DNA from: Nitrosarchaeum koreense MY1
GTDB lineage: Archaea; Thermoproteota; Nitrososphaeria; Nitrososphaerales; Nitrosopumilaceae
Direction of reading: 5' to 3'
Length of the DNA stretch: 64,000 nucleotides
NCBI RefSeq assembly: GCF_000220175.1
Contig: NZ_AFPU01000001.1
Span: 717,512-781,511 of the forward strand
Made by a program: the position numbers and the translations under genes. Below, piece by piece: positions 36,025 through 43,722 of this stretch. Every line of letters starts with the position of its first letter. Position 1 is the first letter of the stretch. A model generated the notes under the pieces. That model did not search any database, was not told the origin of the DNA, and saw only the letters and a program-made list of their open reading frames with translations.

Positions 36025-36846
36025 ATGTCAAAAATTAACGAATCGGATAAACCAAAAATGAGTCAAAAAGATACTGTTTCAAATGAACAGTCAAATCCAA
36101 ATGTATTAGATGTGCTACTAGGTAAAAATGAGCAAAAAATAGTGGATTTTGATTCAATGATCTTAGAAACCCAGAAACGAATTTGGGGGGCATTGAAACA
36201 AGGTTATGAATATGTCGGAATAACTGATGATTCTGAAAAATTTCTCAGAAAAAACGTTTTTGCCAAATTTGACATGATTGCTCTATATGTTGATTTAGTA
36301 GGGTCTACCACTATGACCTTAGAACTACCTGAAGAAAAACTTGCAATAATAATTAGTTCATTTGCTCAAGAGATGGCATCAGTAATTAACTTGCATAACG
36401 GTTATGTTTTAAAATTTGTCGGGGATGCAGTCATTGGATATTTTGTTGCATCAAATAATGGACTACTAGCTGCAGATAATGCACTAAGCTGTGCAAAATC
36501 AATGCTTGCAGTAATACAAAAAGGCATCAATCCAATTTTGAATCAATATGATTATCCTGATTTAATGGTAAAAATTGGGGCTGACTTTGGACAAAGTATT
36601 GTTGTGAGATATGGTTCCAATCCAGATGTGTCACATGTAGATTTAATGGGACCTGCAATGAATATTGCATCCAAAATTCAATCGCTTGCAAAACCAAATC
36701 AAATTTTATTTGGAGACGATGTCTATCGCAAATTACATCCTAACAATCAAATTTTGTTTAAAGAAGTAGTATGGAAAAATAATGAATGGAAATACCGTTC
36801 AAGATTATCTGGGGAAATTTACAAAGTTTATGAGTATATTGGTTAA
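36025..36846 (+). CDS. Class III adenylate/guanylate cyclase domain protein
   Basis: The 273-residue soluble protein has a variable leader (about 1-75) and a class III cyclase domain (about 80-270). The metal Asp pair lies in IALYVDLVGST and KFVGDAVIGYF; the transition-state region is visible as DLMGPAMNIASKIQ. It would make cAMP or cGMP, or act as a binding domain if a catalytic residue is missing; substrate residues cannot be settled by eye. A GAGGGA ribosome site precedes the ATG. No cyclic-nucleotide-binding protein is recognisable nearby. Confidence 0.85.
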   Translation: MSKINESDKPKMSQKDTVSNEQSNPNVLDVLLGKNEQKIVDFDSMILETQKRIWGALKQGYEYVGITDDSEKFLRKNVFAKFDMIALYVDLVGSTTMTLELPEEKLAIIISSFAQEMASVINLHNGYVLKFVGDAVIGYFVASNNGLLAADNALSCAKSMLAVIQKGINPILNQYDYPDLMVKIGADFGQSIVVRYGSNPDVSHVDLMGPAMNIASKIQSLAKPNQILFGDDVYRKLHPNNQILFKEVVWKNNEWKYRSRLSGEIYKVYEYIG

Positions 36847-36989
36847 ACAGTAAATTTACCAGGACACTCAACGTGTTCATAATGATGTTCAGTGAATTTT
36901 TCTTGAATTACATAAATTACAATTTTATGCAGATCTCCATCTATGATGTTTTTATTACATCGTATACACGTCTTAGTTATTTCTGTCAT
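36843..36989 (-). CDS. Small zinc-site protein, 48 aa
   Basis: The minus-strand frame encodes MTEITKTCIRCNKNIIDGDL, a strand/helix segment, and HHYEHVECPGKFTV. Ligands C-x2-C and H..H-x2-C suggest one zinc. Its stop overlaps the cyclase stop by four bases tail to tail. Confidence 0.55.
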   Translation of the reverse strand: MTEITKTCIRCNKNIIDGDLHKIVIYVIQEKFTEHHYEHVECPGKFTV

Positions 36990-37127
36990 GCCTATTTGCG
37001 ATCTAAAATTGGAATCTATAAGGATCAGCGATCAGCTCAAATTGAGCTAAAATGACTGTAAATTAGCTTTATTGCATATCAAACGCCTAAAGACAAGGCA
37101 AAAATATGGCAAAAATAGCGAATTATC

Positions 37128-37514
37128 ATGGAAGATTTGCCAATAAGACATCTCAGAGACCTGTATGGACTAAATCCAAACATCCCTCATCTAGCATTAC
37201 AATTTCCAAGACTACCTCCAGGATTGACAAACCAGATGTTCAAAATTTTTGAAAATCCCATGAAAGAAAAATTTGCAGAAGATAACGCTACTATTAATAA
37301 AAAATTGCAAGGGTTTCAGCAATCATATCAGAGATATGCCTCAGGTTTATTGACAATGAATTCTAATGGAATCATTCCTCCAGGACACCCATTGTTTAAT
37401 CGAGTAAATTCTGTCAATACACTAAAAGCAGAAAATGACAAACTGTTAAAAGAAAACCTAGAATTAAAGAAAAAACTAGACGAGAAAAAAGACTCTCATT
37501 CAAAAATGAATTAG
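37128..37514 (+). CDS. Hypothetical protein with C-terminal coiled coil
   Basis: The 128-residue product has a Pro/Leu-rich N-terminus (HLRDLYGLNPNIPHLALQFP), a middle helical region and a C-terminal coiled coil (about 98-122, LKAENDKLLKENLELKKKLD). No Cys, signal peptide or membrane segment. No family was recognised. Confidence 0.7.
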   Translation: MEDLPIRHLRDLYGLNPNIPHLALQFPRLPPGLTNQMFKIFENPMKEKFAEDNATINKKLQGFQQSYQRYASGLLTMNSNGIIPPGHPLFNRVNSVNTLKAENDKLLKENLELKKKLDEKKDSHSKMN

Positions 37515-37607
37515 CAAGGTTTAGTTAAGATTTTCAAACAAACCTATTTTGAAAAAGTCTATTCTACCAAGTAAGAATGCTTATTAATTTCAAATTTAAT
37601 TTTTAAT

Positions 37608-37994
37608 ATGGCAAAAACTCCATCTGAAATTTGGAAAGATAAAATCATTCAATACAGAAAAAAATGTCAAGGCATTATCGGATTATCAAAGAGCATACGA
37701 TATGTAGGTATTGTAAATTCATACGGTCGAACTTTAACTGGAATTGTAAGACCAAACGTAAAACCATTATTAAAATCAGAACAAGTCAAAAATGAATTTT
37801 TCATAATATCTACATTAATGACACTAAGAAAAGATACAGTAAGTGCAGTAGGGAAATTAGATTATGTTTTATTACAACATCAAAAAGTATCTATAGTCAT
37901 TTTTCAAAAAGATGAAATGACATATTACATTTCAATTGATAGATCTGCAAAAAACATTGATAAGATAATCAATATAATTAAAAAAACAATCTAG
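37608..37994 (+). CDS. Hypothetical protein, possibly DUF6659/roadblock-like
   Basis: The 128-residue product begins with helix IWKDKIIQYRKKC and continues with IRYVGIVNSYGRTLTGIVRPNVKPLL and a later strand pair (YVLLQHQKVSIVIFQKDEMTYYISID). This helix-strand-strand layout is like the small thaumarchaeal family I know as DUF6659, related in pattern to roadblock/profilin-like sensors. The assignment is from memory. It is convergent with the VOC gene, overlapping four bases at the stops. Confidence 0.65.
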   Translation: MAKTPSEIWKDKIIQYRKKCQGIIGLSKSIRYVGIVNSYGRTLTGIVRPNVKPLLKSEQVKNEFFIISTLMTLRKDTVSAVGKLDYVLLQHQKVSIVIFQKDEMTYYISIDRSAKNIDKIINIIKKTI

Positions 37995-38404
37995 GCGGGA
38001 GTAAATCCGTGATATCCAGTTGTTTGTTCTGTTTTATCATCAAATGATGGTTCAAATAATGAAATTAAATAATCATCAGGATCCAAAATAACTGCATTTT
38101 TTCCAGCATCTCTATCTACAATTTCACGGTGAATTTTAACACCTTTTGATCTTAATTCTTCAACTGCAGACGAGACATCACCTACCAAAAATCCAATTGT
38201 AATGCCATTTTCAATTGAGCTTCCTATATGCTGAGCTGTAAGTGATGCAGGATGTAAACTCAACAAAGCTCCAGAAGTGCCCAAATCTACCCATGATCGT
38301 CTCTGTCTTTTTATTGGCAATCCGATAATTTCATGGTAAAATTTCAGTGATTTATCAATGTCTTTAACTGCTAAAATGACATTTCCAACTTTTTTGATAT
38401 TCAC
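37991..38404 (-). CDS. VOC/glyoxalase-superfamily protein
   Basis: The product starts near VGNVILAVKDIDKSLKFYHEIIGLP, shows GALLSLHPAS and ends with ILDPDDYLISLFEP, the two beta-alpha-beta-beta-beta halves of a VOC domain with possible metal ligands His and Glu. Substrate unknown. The GTG at 38404 is chosen because it lies about 26 bases after a TATA-like element (ttaacata, near 38428-38436); a TTG at 38452 would add 16 residues and overlap the upstream gene. Confidence 0.75.
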   Translation of the reverse strand: MNIKKVGNVILAVKDIDKSLKFYHEIIGLPIKRQRRSWVDLGTSGALLSLHPASLTAQHIGSSIENGITIGFLVGDVSSAVEELRSKGVKIHREIVDRDAGKNAVILDPDDYLISLFEPSFDDKTEQTTGYHGFTPA

Positions 38405-38438
38405 ACAAACCCTACTCCAAAGTATGTTAAATTCTTTG

Positions 38439-38657
38439 TTATTGAACTTCAATCATGGTTTCAGTTCTTTCTACTCCGTTTATTTTTTGAATTTGATTGG
38501 TAATCTCTTTAATTTTTCCAAGGTTTTCAACCTCAATAATGGCCACTGCATCAAATTGGCCACTTGTGGGAAATGAATCATAAACAGAATTTACTTTACG
38601 TAGTCTTGCGGCAATTAATTTCTTAGGGGATTTTACCAATACTATAGCTCTTACCAA
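38439..38657 (-). CDS. Stand-alone Lrp/AsnC ligand-binding domain
   Basis: The 72-residue product is a RAM-type ferredoxin-like fold without a DNA-binding helix-turn-helix (VRAIVLVKSPKKLIAARLRKV; DAVAIIEVENLGKIKEITNQI; GVERTETMIEV). Such proteins assemble as oligomers and bind amino acids. It overlaps the next such gene by seven bases, giving a co-translated pair. Confidence 0.85.
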   Translation of the reverse strand: MVRAIVLVKSPKKLIAARLRKVNSVYDSFPTSGQFDAVAIIEVENLGKIKEITNQIQKINGVERTETMIEVQ

Positions 38658-38890
38658 CCCATATTCACCTCTACTTCAATTAGTGTCTCAGTAGTTACAA
38701 TCTCTTTGATTTTTTTAAAATCAATTACAGTATTGTTAATCTCGTCAATACTTCCATGTAATACTGCAGCAATATCTGCCCTACCTGAAACTACCATAGT
38801 AGTTTTTACTATTTTACGTTTTTTCTTTACAATGTCAACAACTACATCCACTTTACCTGGTTTTACGGTAATCAGGCATAATGCTTTCAT
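38651..38890 (-). CDS. Stand-alone Lrp/AsnC ligand-binding domain
   Basis: The 79-residue paralogue of the downstream gene has strands KALCLITVKPGKVD and TMVVSGRADIAAVLHG and ends TTETLIEVEVNMGW. The helix-turn-helix is again missing. Together with its neighbour it may form a hetero-oligomeric amino-acid sensor or a partner of a full-length Lrp elsewhere. Confidence 0.85.
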   Translation of the reverse strand: MKALCLITVKPGKVDVVVDIVKKKRKIVKTTMVVSGRADIAAVLHGSIDEINNTVIDFKKIKEIVTTETLIEVEVNMGW

Positions 38891-38926
38891 ATTGATTATA
38901 TGATCTTAGAACGAATAAAGATTGCT

Positions 38927-39184
38927 TTAGTCATATGCGTCTTGAGACCTAGATTCTTCAAGATATGCCCTTCTTTCTTCGTTTACTTTTTCCTGATCAA
39001 TGACAATGTCGTCATCTACAATAACAATTCCCATATCGTCGCTTTCTTCTTTTGATTTTTTGGGCTTTGATTTTGTTGCTTTTGCCTTTGATGTAGAAGG
39101 TTTTGCCTTTGGAGTGATTTTTATCTTTGATTTTACTGCTTTAGTCTTTGAGGCAGTCTTCTTTACGGTCTTTTTTTCAGCCAT
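38927..39184 (-). CDS. Lys-rich tail plus acidic protein, 85 aa
   Basis: The protein starts at MAEKKTVKK (the ATG at 39184 lies about 30 bases after a TATA-like tttaaaaa stretch near 39211-39220; a start at 39253 is rejected). Residues 3-50 are Lys/Ala/Ser/Thr/Pro repeats like linker-histone tails, followed by an acidic segment (DDMGIVIVDDDIVID) and a charged helix. It may bind nucleic acid or a polyanion; no family was recognised. Confidence 0.7.
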   Translation of the reverse strand: MAEKKTVKKTASKTKAVKSKIKITPKAKPSTSKAKATKSKPKKSKEESDDMGIVIVDDDIVIDQEKVNEERRAYLEESRSQDAYD

Positions 39185-39322
39185 TAATGTCGAAAAACAA
39201 GAGGTTGCCTTGTTTTTAAATATTATGCAGAATATTTTTTTTAAAAAGTACAAATATTTGACCTATAGACAAATTTTGACAGCCCATATATGATTACTAA
39301 AAATCAAAAATAACCATAATTA

Positions 39323-40645
39323 TTGAACGATGATGAACTTGTCGCAAAATTAGAAGAAAGCATGCAACATAATTTAGGGGATTGGGGAAGAACCCAGTAC
39401 CTAATAGAGAGAATTCAAAAAAGACAGGAGATTTTTCAATCGGATAAAAAATACCTAGATCGAATGCTAAATGAAATTCAAAAAATCCATCAGAGGGATT
39501 TAGAGGTTGAAAAAACAGAAAGAACAAAACAAAGAATTTTTGTTCAAGATTTAATTAAATGTGATAGATGTGAATCAGAAATCGGTTTGAATCAAAGGGC
39601 AATAAGGAAAAAAGATTTTTGGTTTCATGAATTATGTTATGATGACATTCCAATATCCAAACAAATTGAAATTACAAAACAGCCCCTAGATAAACAGACA
39701 ATAAAATATGACGATTATTTCAAAATTGAAGATAAATCCTCAGTGAATCAATTTTATCCTTTTCAGATTATTTTTACATCGGCTATTCTGATTTCATTAA
39801 TTGCATCAATTTATTTTCTTTTTGATAAATTTTTTTCAATTGTCATCGCCATTGTTTGTACTGCTCTTTTTATCGTAATCTATAAATCCCAATTCAAAAT
39901 GTTTAACAACAAAAAATATAATCAAACGCACACATCACTAATCAAAACAGGTATTCCTGGACTAGATTCTATGATTTCTGGCGGATTAAAAAAGAACAGG
40001 TCGGTCATAATATCAGGCCCACCTGGTAGTGGAAAAACAACATTTGGATTGCAATTCCTGTATTCAGGTGCACGTGACTTTGATGAGCCAGGCGTATACG
40101 TAACAATGTCACAAAATATTGATGAGATAAAAAATGACTGCAAATCATTTGGCTGGGATTTTGATGATCTAATCAACAAAGACAAAATCATGATGATTGA
40201 TGCAAGACCGTTTAAGATTCAAGACGAGATGATTGGCAAAGATGATTCCCTATACAGGGGGGAGCAGATGCCATTTGAGCACTTGACAAAATTGTTGCTA
40301 AGCAGCATCAAAAGAATCGAAGCAAAAAGGGTAGTAATTGACTCTGTTACAATTCTTGCAATGCAGTATTTGGATAAATTTTACATGAGACAGGGTTTGC
40401 AAGGAATGATTCAGGCATTAGAAAATTATGGCGTAACTTCGCTGATAATATCAGAGCATTCAGAAAACAACGAGATTCCTTTGGAATGGTTTGTCACATC
40501 TGGGATTATTCAAATGAATAACCAAATAATAGCAAATACCCCAAGACAAACTATTCAGATCAAAAAACTTCGTGGAGTCAAACACAGTCAACAGATTCAT
40601 CCAATCAGGCTAGAAGTTGATGGTTTACATATCTTAGAAGCATGA
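39323..40645 (+). CDS. KaiC-like ATPase with N-terminal zinc-finger and membrane hairpin
   Basis: The 440-residue protein has a helical N-terminal domain (1-65), a zinc-finger-like motif CDRCESEI...WFHELCY (about 80-110), a membrane hairpin (about 148-190) and a RecA/KaiC domain (about 205-440) with Walker A GPPGSGKTT (near 230) and a Walker B strand ending in VVIDSV. The first 190 residues match those of the glycosyltransferase at 15146-16993, while the KaiC part matches the protein at 46528-47265 almost base for base. It is probably a membrane-tethered signalling ATPase. The start is TTG at 39323. Confidence 0.85.
   Translation: MNDDELVAKLEESMQHNLGDWGRTQYLIERIQKRQEIFQSDKKYLDRMLNEIQKIHQRDLEVEKTERTKQRIFVQDLIKCDRCESEIGLNQRAIRKKDFWFHELCYDDIPISKQIEITKQPLDKQTIKYDDYFKIEDKSSVNQFYPFQIIFTSAILISLIASIYFLFDKFFSIVIAIVCTALFIVIYKSQFKMFNNKKYNQTHTSLIKTGIPGLDSMISGGLKKNRSVIISGPPGSGKTTFGLQFLYSGARDFDEPGVYVTMSQNIDEIKNDCKSFGWDFDDLINKDKIMMIDARPFKIQDEMIGKDDSLYRGEQMPFEHLTKLLLSSIKRIEAKRVVIDSVTILAMQYLDKFYMRQGLQGMIQALENYGVTSLIISEHSENNEIPLEWFVTSGIIQMNNQIIANTPRQTIQIKKLRGVKHSQQIHPIRLEVDGLHILEA
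39942..40512 (+). repeat. 571-bp inverted repeat, copy 1 (KaiC core)
   Basis: This segment equals the reverse complement of 46673-47243 with only one base difference that I could find (A at 40229, a Met/Leu change). Outside it the two genes diverge sharply on both sides, including synonymous positions. This points to recent duplication or gene conversion. Confidence 0.9.
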
Positions 40646-40766
40646 TAAAATATCAAAATATAATATTTAAAAAATGCCAGTTGTCAGATTTATCTTTTCA
40701 TATGAGTTCCCACATGAATTATGCTCATTCATATGTATAGTATAATTTTTTAAAATACGTTTTGAT

Positions 40767-41390
40767 TTAGATTCTGTATACGGTCTGAAGTATTGGACTT
40801 TGGTCAATAACGTTTTGCGTAAACTGGACATTTACTGTAACCTTGTTGTTTTTGATGTCAATTTCCACATTGTCAAACAATGACTTGTATTTGTCAGTCT
40901 TGCGTCCGCTTGTAGATATCTCGTGTCCATCTTTTATCAAGAGTCCGTCTTCGATTAGTGAATTGACTTTTCTGTATCCTGATGTCTGTGGAATCTGTAA
41001 TTTTTCTAGCATTTCCAAAATTGTCCATGACTCACCAATTGACGCATTTAGTATTTTTGATGCTTCATCATCACTGTATGCTTTTAGGATTGATTGTCCA
41101 ATTGATGGCTCGGATATTGTAAATCTCTTTTGCGTCTGGTCTTTTTTTGATTTAATGCTGCACAGACTTTCAAGGAATTTTCTTTCTAGTCCCTCAGCTC
41201 CTGCTCCAAAAAATTCCCTCAATACAGAATCTAGTTTTTCAAACTCTTCCATGGACTGGGTTATGGATATACCATATCTCTCAAATAATCTATCCTGTAT
41301 CTTGTGAACCGTATTTTCACCAAGATTTTTCAGCATTGTTTTTTCAAGTGACTTTGCCAATAGTTGGGTAACGCCAGTCATGATATTCAT
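40767..41390 (-). CDS. Winged-helix regulator with thaumarchaeal N-terminal domain
   Basis: The 207-residue product has an N-terminal helical domain (about 1-80; LAKSLEKTMLKNLGENTVHK and LREFFGAGAEGLERKFLE), which I associate from memory with the thaumarchaeal output domain NitrOD5. A winged helix-turn-helix follows (about 105-175; SWTILEMLEKLQIPQTSGYRKVNSLIEDGLL) with an ArsR/HVO_A0114-like wing. It is likely a DNA-binding regulator. A response regulator gene lies immediately upstream in the same direction. Confidence 0.75.
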   Translation of the reverse strand: MNIMTGVTQLLAKSLEKTMLKNLGENTVHKIQDRLFERYGISITQSMEEFEKLDSVLREFFGAGAEGLERKFLESLCSIKSKKDQTQKRFTISEPSIGQSILKAYSDDEASKILNASIGESWTILEMLEKLQIPQTSGYRKVNSLIEDGLLIKDGHEISTSGRKTDKYKSLFDNVEIDIKNNKVTVNVQFTQNVIDQSPILQTVYRI

Positions 41391-41426
41391 TAGTTCATAC
41401 TTTCATATTAATATTTTTTGGTTTAA

Positions 41427-42029
41427 TCAGGTTACCATCTCAGATAGTCTACGAATGTGACTGGTATCATTTCTGATTGCCAGATTGATGGCTTTACGCA
41501 TCTCATCAGCATACTTGTCAAATTGTTTTTTACTTTTTTTGATTATTTCACATTTTTCTACGACTGGCAATGTTTTGAAGTTCTTGTATTGCTCATAGTT
41601 AACTGTGCATGAATATGACTTGGTTTCCCCCTTGAATTGATATTTGATGTCAAATGATATCTGCTCTGAATTTCCAATCAGACAGTTAGTTATTGCTTTT
41701 TTTATTGCTTGAACAGCAAATGGCTTTTGAATTACCTGTACATTTAACGAGTTTAGAAACGGATGCATGTATGCATTAGAATCGCCCGTGATTACTATTA
41801 TCCTAGCATCAGGATTTATGTCCTTGATCTTCTCAATTGCATACAATCCATCATATCTGGGCATATTCAAATCTGTAAAAACAATATCAGGATGATGCTT
41901 TTTGTACATACTTACTGCATGGCTGCCATCGTTGGCAGTTGCAAGAACATCTACTTCGATCATACATAGCATATCACAAAATACGCTAATAATGTCTGGA
42001 TCATCATCTACTACAATACAACTTGCCAT
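41427..42029 (-). CDS. Response regulator with unknown C-terminal domain
   Basis: The receiver domain (about 1-118; IVVDDDPD, phospho-Asp in VFTDLNMPR, Lys in VIQKPFA) is followed by an approximately 75-residue alpha/beta segment (FDIKYQFKGETKSYSCTVNYEQYKNF...) and a short helix. The C-terminal part is not recognised; it carries no helix-turn-helix that I can see. It sits 36 bases before the winged-helix regulator and they probably share a transcript and pathway. Confidence 0.85.
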   Translation of the reverse strand: MASCIVVDDDPDIISVFCDMLCMIEVDVLATANDGSHAVSMYKKHHPDIVFTDLNMPRYDGLYAIEKIKDINPDARIIVITGDSNAYMHPFLNSLNVQVIQKPFAVQAIKKAITNCLIGNSEQISFDIKYQFKGETKSYSCTVNYEQYKNFKTLPVVEKCEIIKKSKKQFDKYADEMRKAINLAIRNDTSHIRRLSEMVT

Positions 42030-42094
42030 ATTGCATATAGAACTTCATGACATAATAACTTATAATATATTCATACTTTTTATGAATATAAGAA

Positions 42095-42199
42095 ATGGTC
42101 AAAAAAGTTCAATGCCCTCATTGCTCAAAACGACTGTCTGGGGAAGGTAATCTAAAAAGACATTTACGAACCATTCATAGATCAATAAAGCAGAACTAG
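42095..42199 (+). CDS. C2H2 zinc-finger microprotein, 34 aa
   Basis: The whole protein is one classical C2H2 finger: CPHCSKRLSGEGNLKRHLRTIH has C-x2-C-x12-H-x4-H, flanked by short basic ends. A TATA-like box (tataatatat, 42061-42070) lies about 28 bases before the ATG. It could bind DNA or a protein. It ends two bases before the convergent ribbon-helix-helix gene. Confidence 0.7.
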   Translation: MVKKVQCPHCSKRLSGEGNLKRHLRTIHRSIKQN

Positions 42200-42201
42200 C
42201 A

Positions 42202-42345
42202 TTACTTTAGTCCCTTTTCTAGGATCTCATTTATGATTCGTGAAAAGCTGACAGAGGATGCAGATTCTCGCAATTTTTTAGCTTGTAAATTTCGCAGTTT
42301 TTTTGCAATGTCGCTGTTTAGCATTATAGTTATTCTTTCTGCCAT
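42202..42345 (-). CDS. Ribbon-helix-helix (CopG/Arc-like) protein, 47 aa
   Basis: The product MAERITIMLNSDIAKKLRNL followed by RESASSVSFSRIINEILEKGLK shows the N-terminal strand (RITIML) and two helices of RHH DNA-binding proteins. Members dimerise to bind operators, often their own promoter. No toxin partner is visible next to it. The frame on the opposite strand (42233-42418) is its shadow. Confidence 0.75.
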   Translation of the reverse strand: MAERITIMLNSDIAKKLRNLQAKKLRESASSVSFSRIINEILEKGLK

Positions 42346-42531
42346 TGCAAACCATACAATTGTATATTATTTTGAATTATGTAAACTCACTTGTTTACTA
42401 AAATGTCAAAGAAATTAGAATATTTCCAAATATGGAAATACATGTATGAAATATTACGATAAATAATTATTTAGAATAGTCTCAGGACGGATTGATTTAC
42501 GATTAATTTGTTGTTGAATGTGAATAGTAAA

Positions 42532-42605
42532 TGCCAGCGGGGGGATTTGAACGCCCGACGGCCCGGTCTTCAGCCGAGTGCTCTCCCAGGCTGAGCTACG
42601 CTGGC
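42532..42605 (-). tRNA. tRNA-Phe (GAA)
   Basis: The minus strand folds as a cloverleaf: a 7-bp acceptor (GCCAGCG/CGCTGGC), D stem GCTC/GAGC, anticodon stem CTCGG/CCGGG with loop CTGAAGA giving anticodon GAA, T loop TTCAAAT and discriminator A. The T stem GGGCG/CCCCC has one C-C opposition, and the anticodon stem a T-G pair. No intron is present and the CCA end is not encoded. Confidence 0.93.
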
Positions 42606-42748
42606 ACAACAAATTTGCTTTAGCTTGAGGAATTAAAAGTTGTCTTTATCACCAAGTATAGTAAAAATACACAAGATTATGACGGAATGATCTAGAATTA
42701 AACAATTAATCAAGATACAGATGCAACTAAAATCAATAATATGTAAAT

Positions 42749-42868
42749 TTAATCAGAGGATAATTTTTTCAGCTTATTTTGAACTGCTTCTTGTATTTCC
42801 TTTTCCAATTTTTCTTGTTCTTCTACCAATATTTTCTTCATTGCTTTTTCGACATAATTTTTACCCAT
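42749..42868 (-). CDS. Small coiled-coil protein, 39 aa
   Basis: The frame encodes MGKNYVEKAMKKILVEEQEK and a continuing Glu/Lys/Leu helix (LEKEIQEAVQNKLKKLSSD). It is a single amphipathic helix with heptads, no Cys. Function unknown. The remaining gap to 43021 holds nothing recognised. Confidence 0.45.
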   Translation of the reverse strand: MGKNYVEKAMKKILVEEQEKLEKEIQEAVQNKLKKLSSD

Positions 42869-43021
42869 TTAGCTTCAACATACTATGAAATAAGTAAGAA
42901 ATAAGGACATCGAATTTTTCATGAGAATTTTAATGCCGTTGTGGCAATTTATGCGATACGCATGATTGATGTCTATTGATTTAATCATAAATGAGAATAT
43001 TATTGATTAGATGATTACTAA

Positions 43022-43558
43022 TCAAACTTTCCAAATTATGTCTTTTTTTCCACTTCTTTTATTTAAAACACGACCCAACACAAAAAAAAGATCAGATAAA
43101 CGATTTACATACTTGATACAGTTCTCGTTGATTTTTTCTTCCTCGCTTAACATTATGATGAATGTTTCAGCTCTTCGTGTTACAGTTCGAATATGATGTA
43201 GTTGTGATGCTAAAATTGTTCCACCAGGCAAGATAAAATTGGTCAGAGGAACCAATTCGGATTCATATTTATCAATATTTTTTTCTAAATTTGATATCAT
43301 GTCTGTGGTAACTCTATTTTTTTTATCTTCCAATTTTGGATTAGAAAGATCAGCCCCAATTACAAATAATTCGTTTTGAATTAAATTTAGCAAAACAGCA
43401 ATGTCCTTATCGATTTCATATGATTGTATAATGCCCAACAGTGCATTTGTTTCATCAATTGCACCATACGCTATGATTCGTGGGTTTGATTTTGATACCC
43501 TCAAATTACCTTGTAACCCGGTAGTTCCATCGTCACCAGTCTTTGTATATATTTTCAA
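43022..43558 (-). CDS. Cob(I)alamin adenosyltransferase, PduO type
   Basis: The 178-residue product starts MKIYTKTGDDGTTGLQGN, with the ATP-binding TGDxGxT signature, and contains RVSKSNPRIIAYGAIDETNA and HHIRTVTRRAE. It transfers the adenosyl group from ATP to cob(I)alamin, giving coenzyme B12. Thaumarchaea make and use cobalamin, for example for methylmalonyl-CoA mutase. It is a single gene. Confidence 0.93.
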   Translation of the reverse strand: MKIYTKTGDDGTTGLQGNLRVSKSNPRIIAYGAIDETNALLGIIQSYEIDKDIAVLLNLIQNELFVIGADLSNPKLEDKKNRVTTDMISNLEKNIDKYESELVPLTNFILPGGTILASQLHHIRTVTRRAETFIIMLSEEEKINENCIKYVNRLSDLFFVLGRVLNKRSGKKDIIWKV

Positions 43559-43722
43559 TAACGTATGAAAAATCGATTAAACTATTATGTTGTTCGAATT
43601 ATTTATTATGGCATACTTGTAAATGCAATCGTTGTACCGATTTTTCACATGTCATGATTCAGAATTTAATAAAAATCACAAAATAATTCAAATCACTATT
43701 GCGGATCTTAAAATCTACCATC

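Noticed and set aside
39922-40191. Minus-strand 89-codon frame matching a plus-strand frame at 46994-47254
   Set aside because: They look like a conserved pair, but both are antisense to the KaiC repeat; the identity comes from the repeat itself.
42233-42418. 61-codon plus-strand frame
   Set aside because: Antisense of the ribbon-helix-helix gene, which has a recognisable fold.
43565-43657. 30-codon plus-strand frame with a membrane-like segment
   Set aside because: No TATA spacing or family support; likely chance in the divergent gap.
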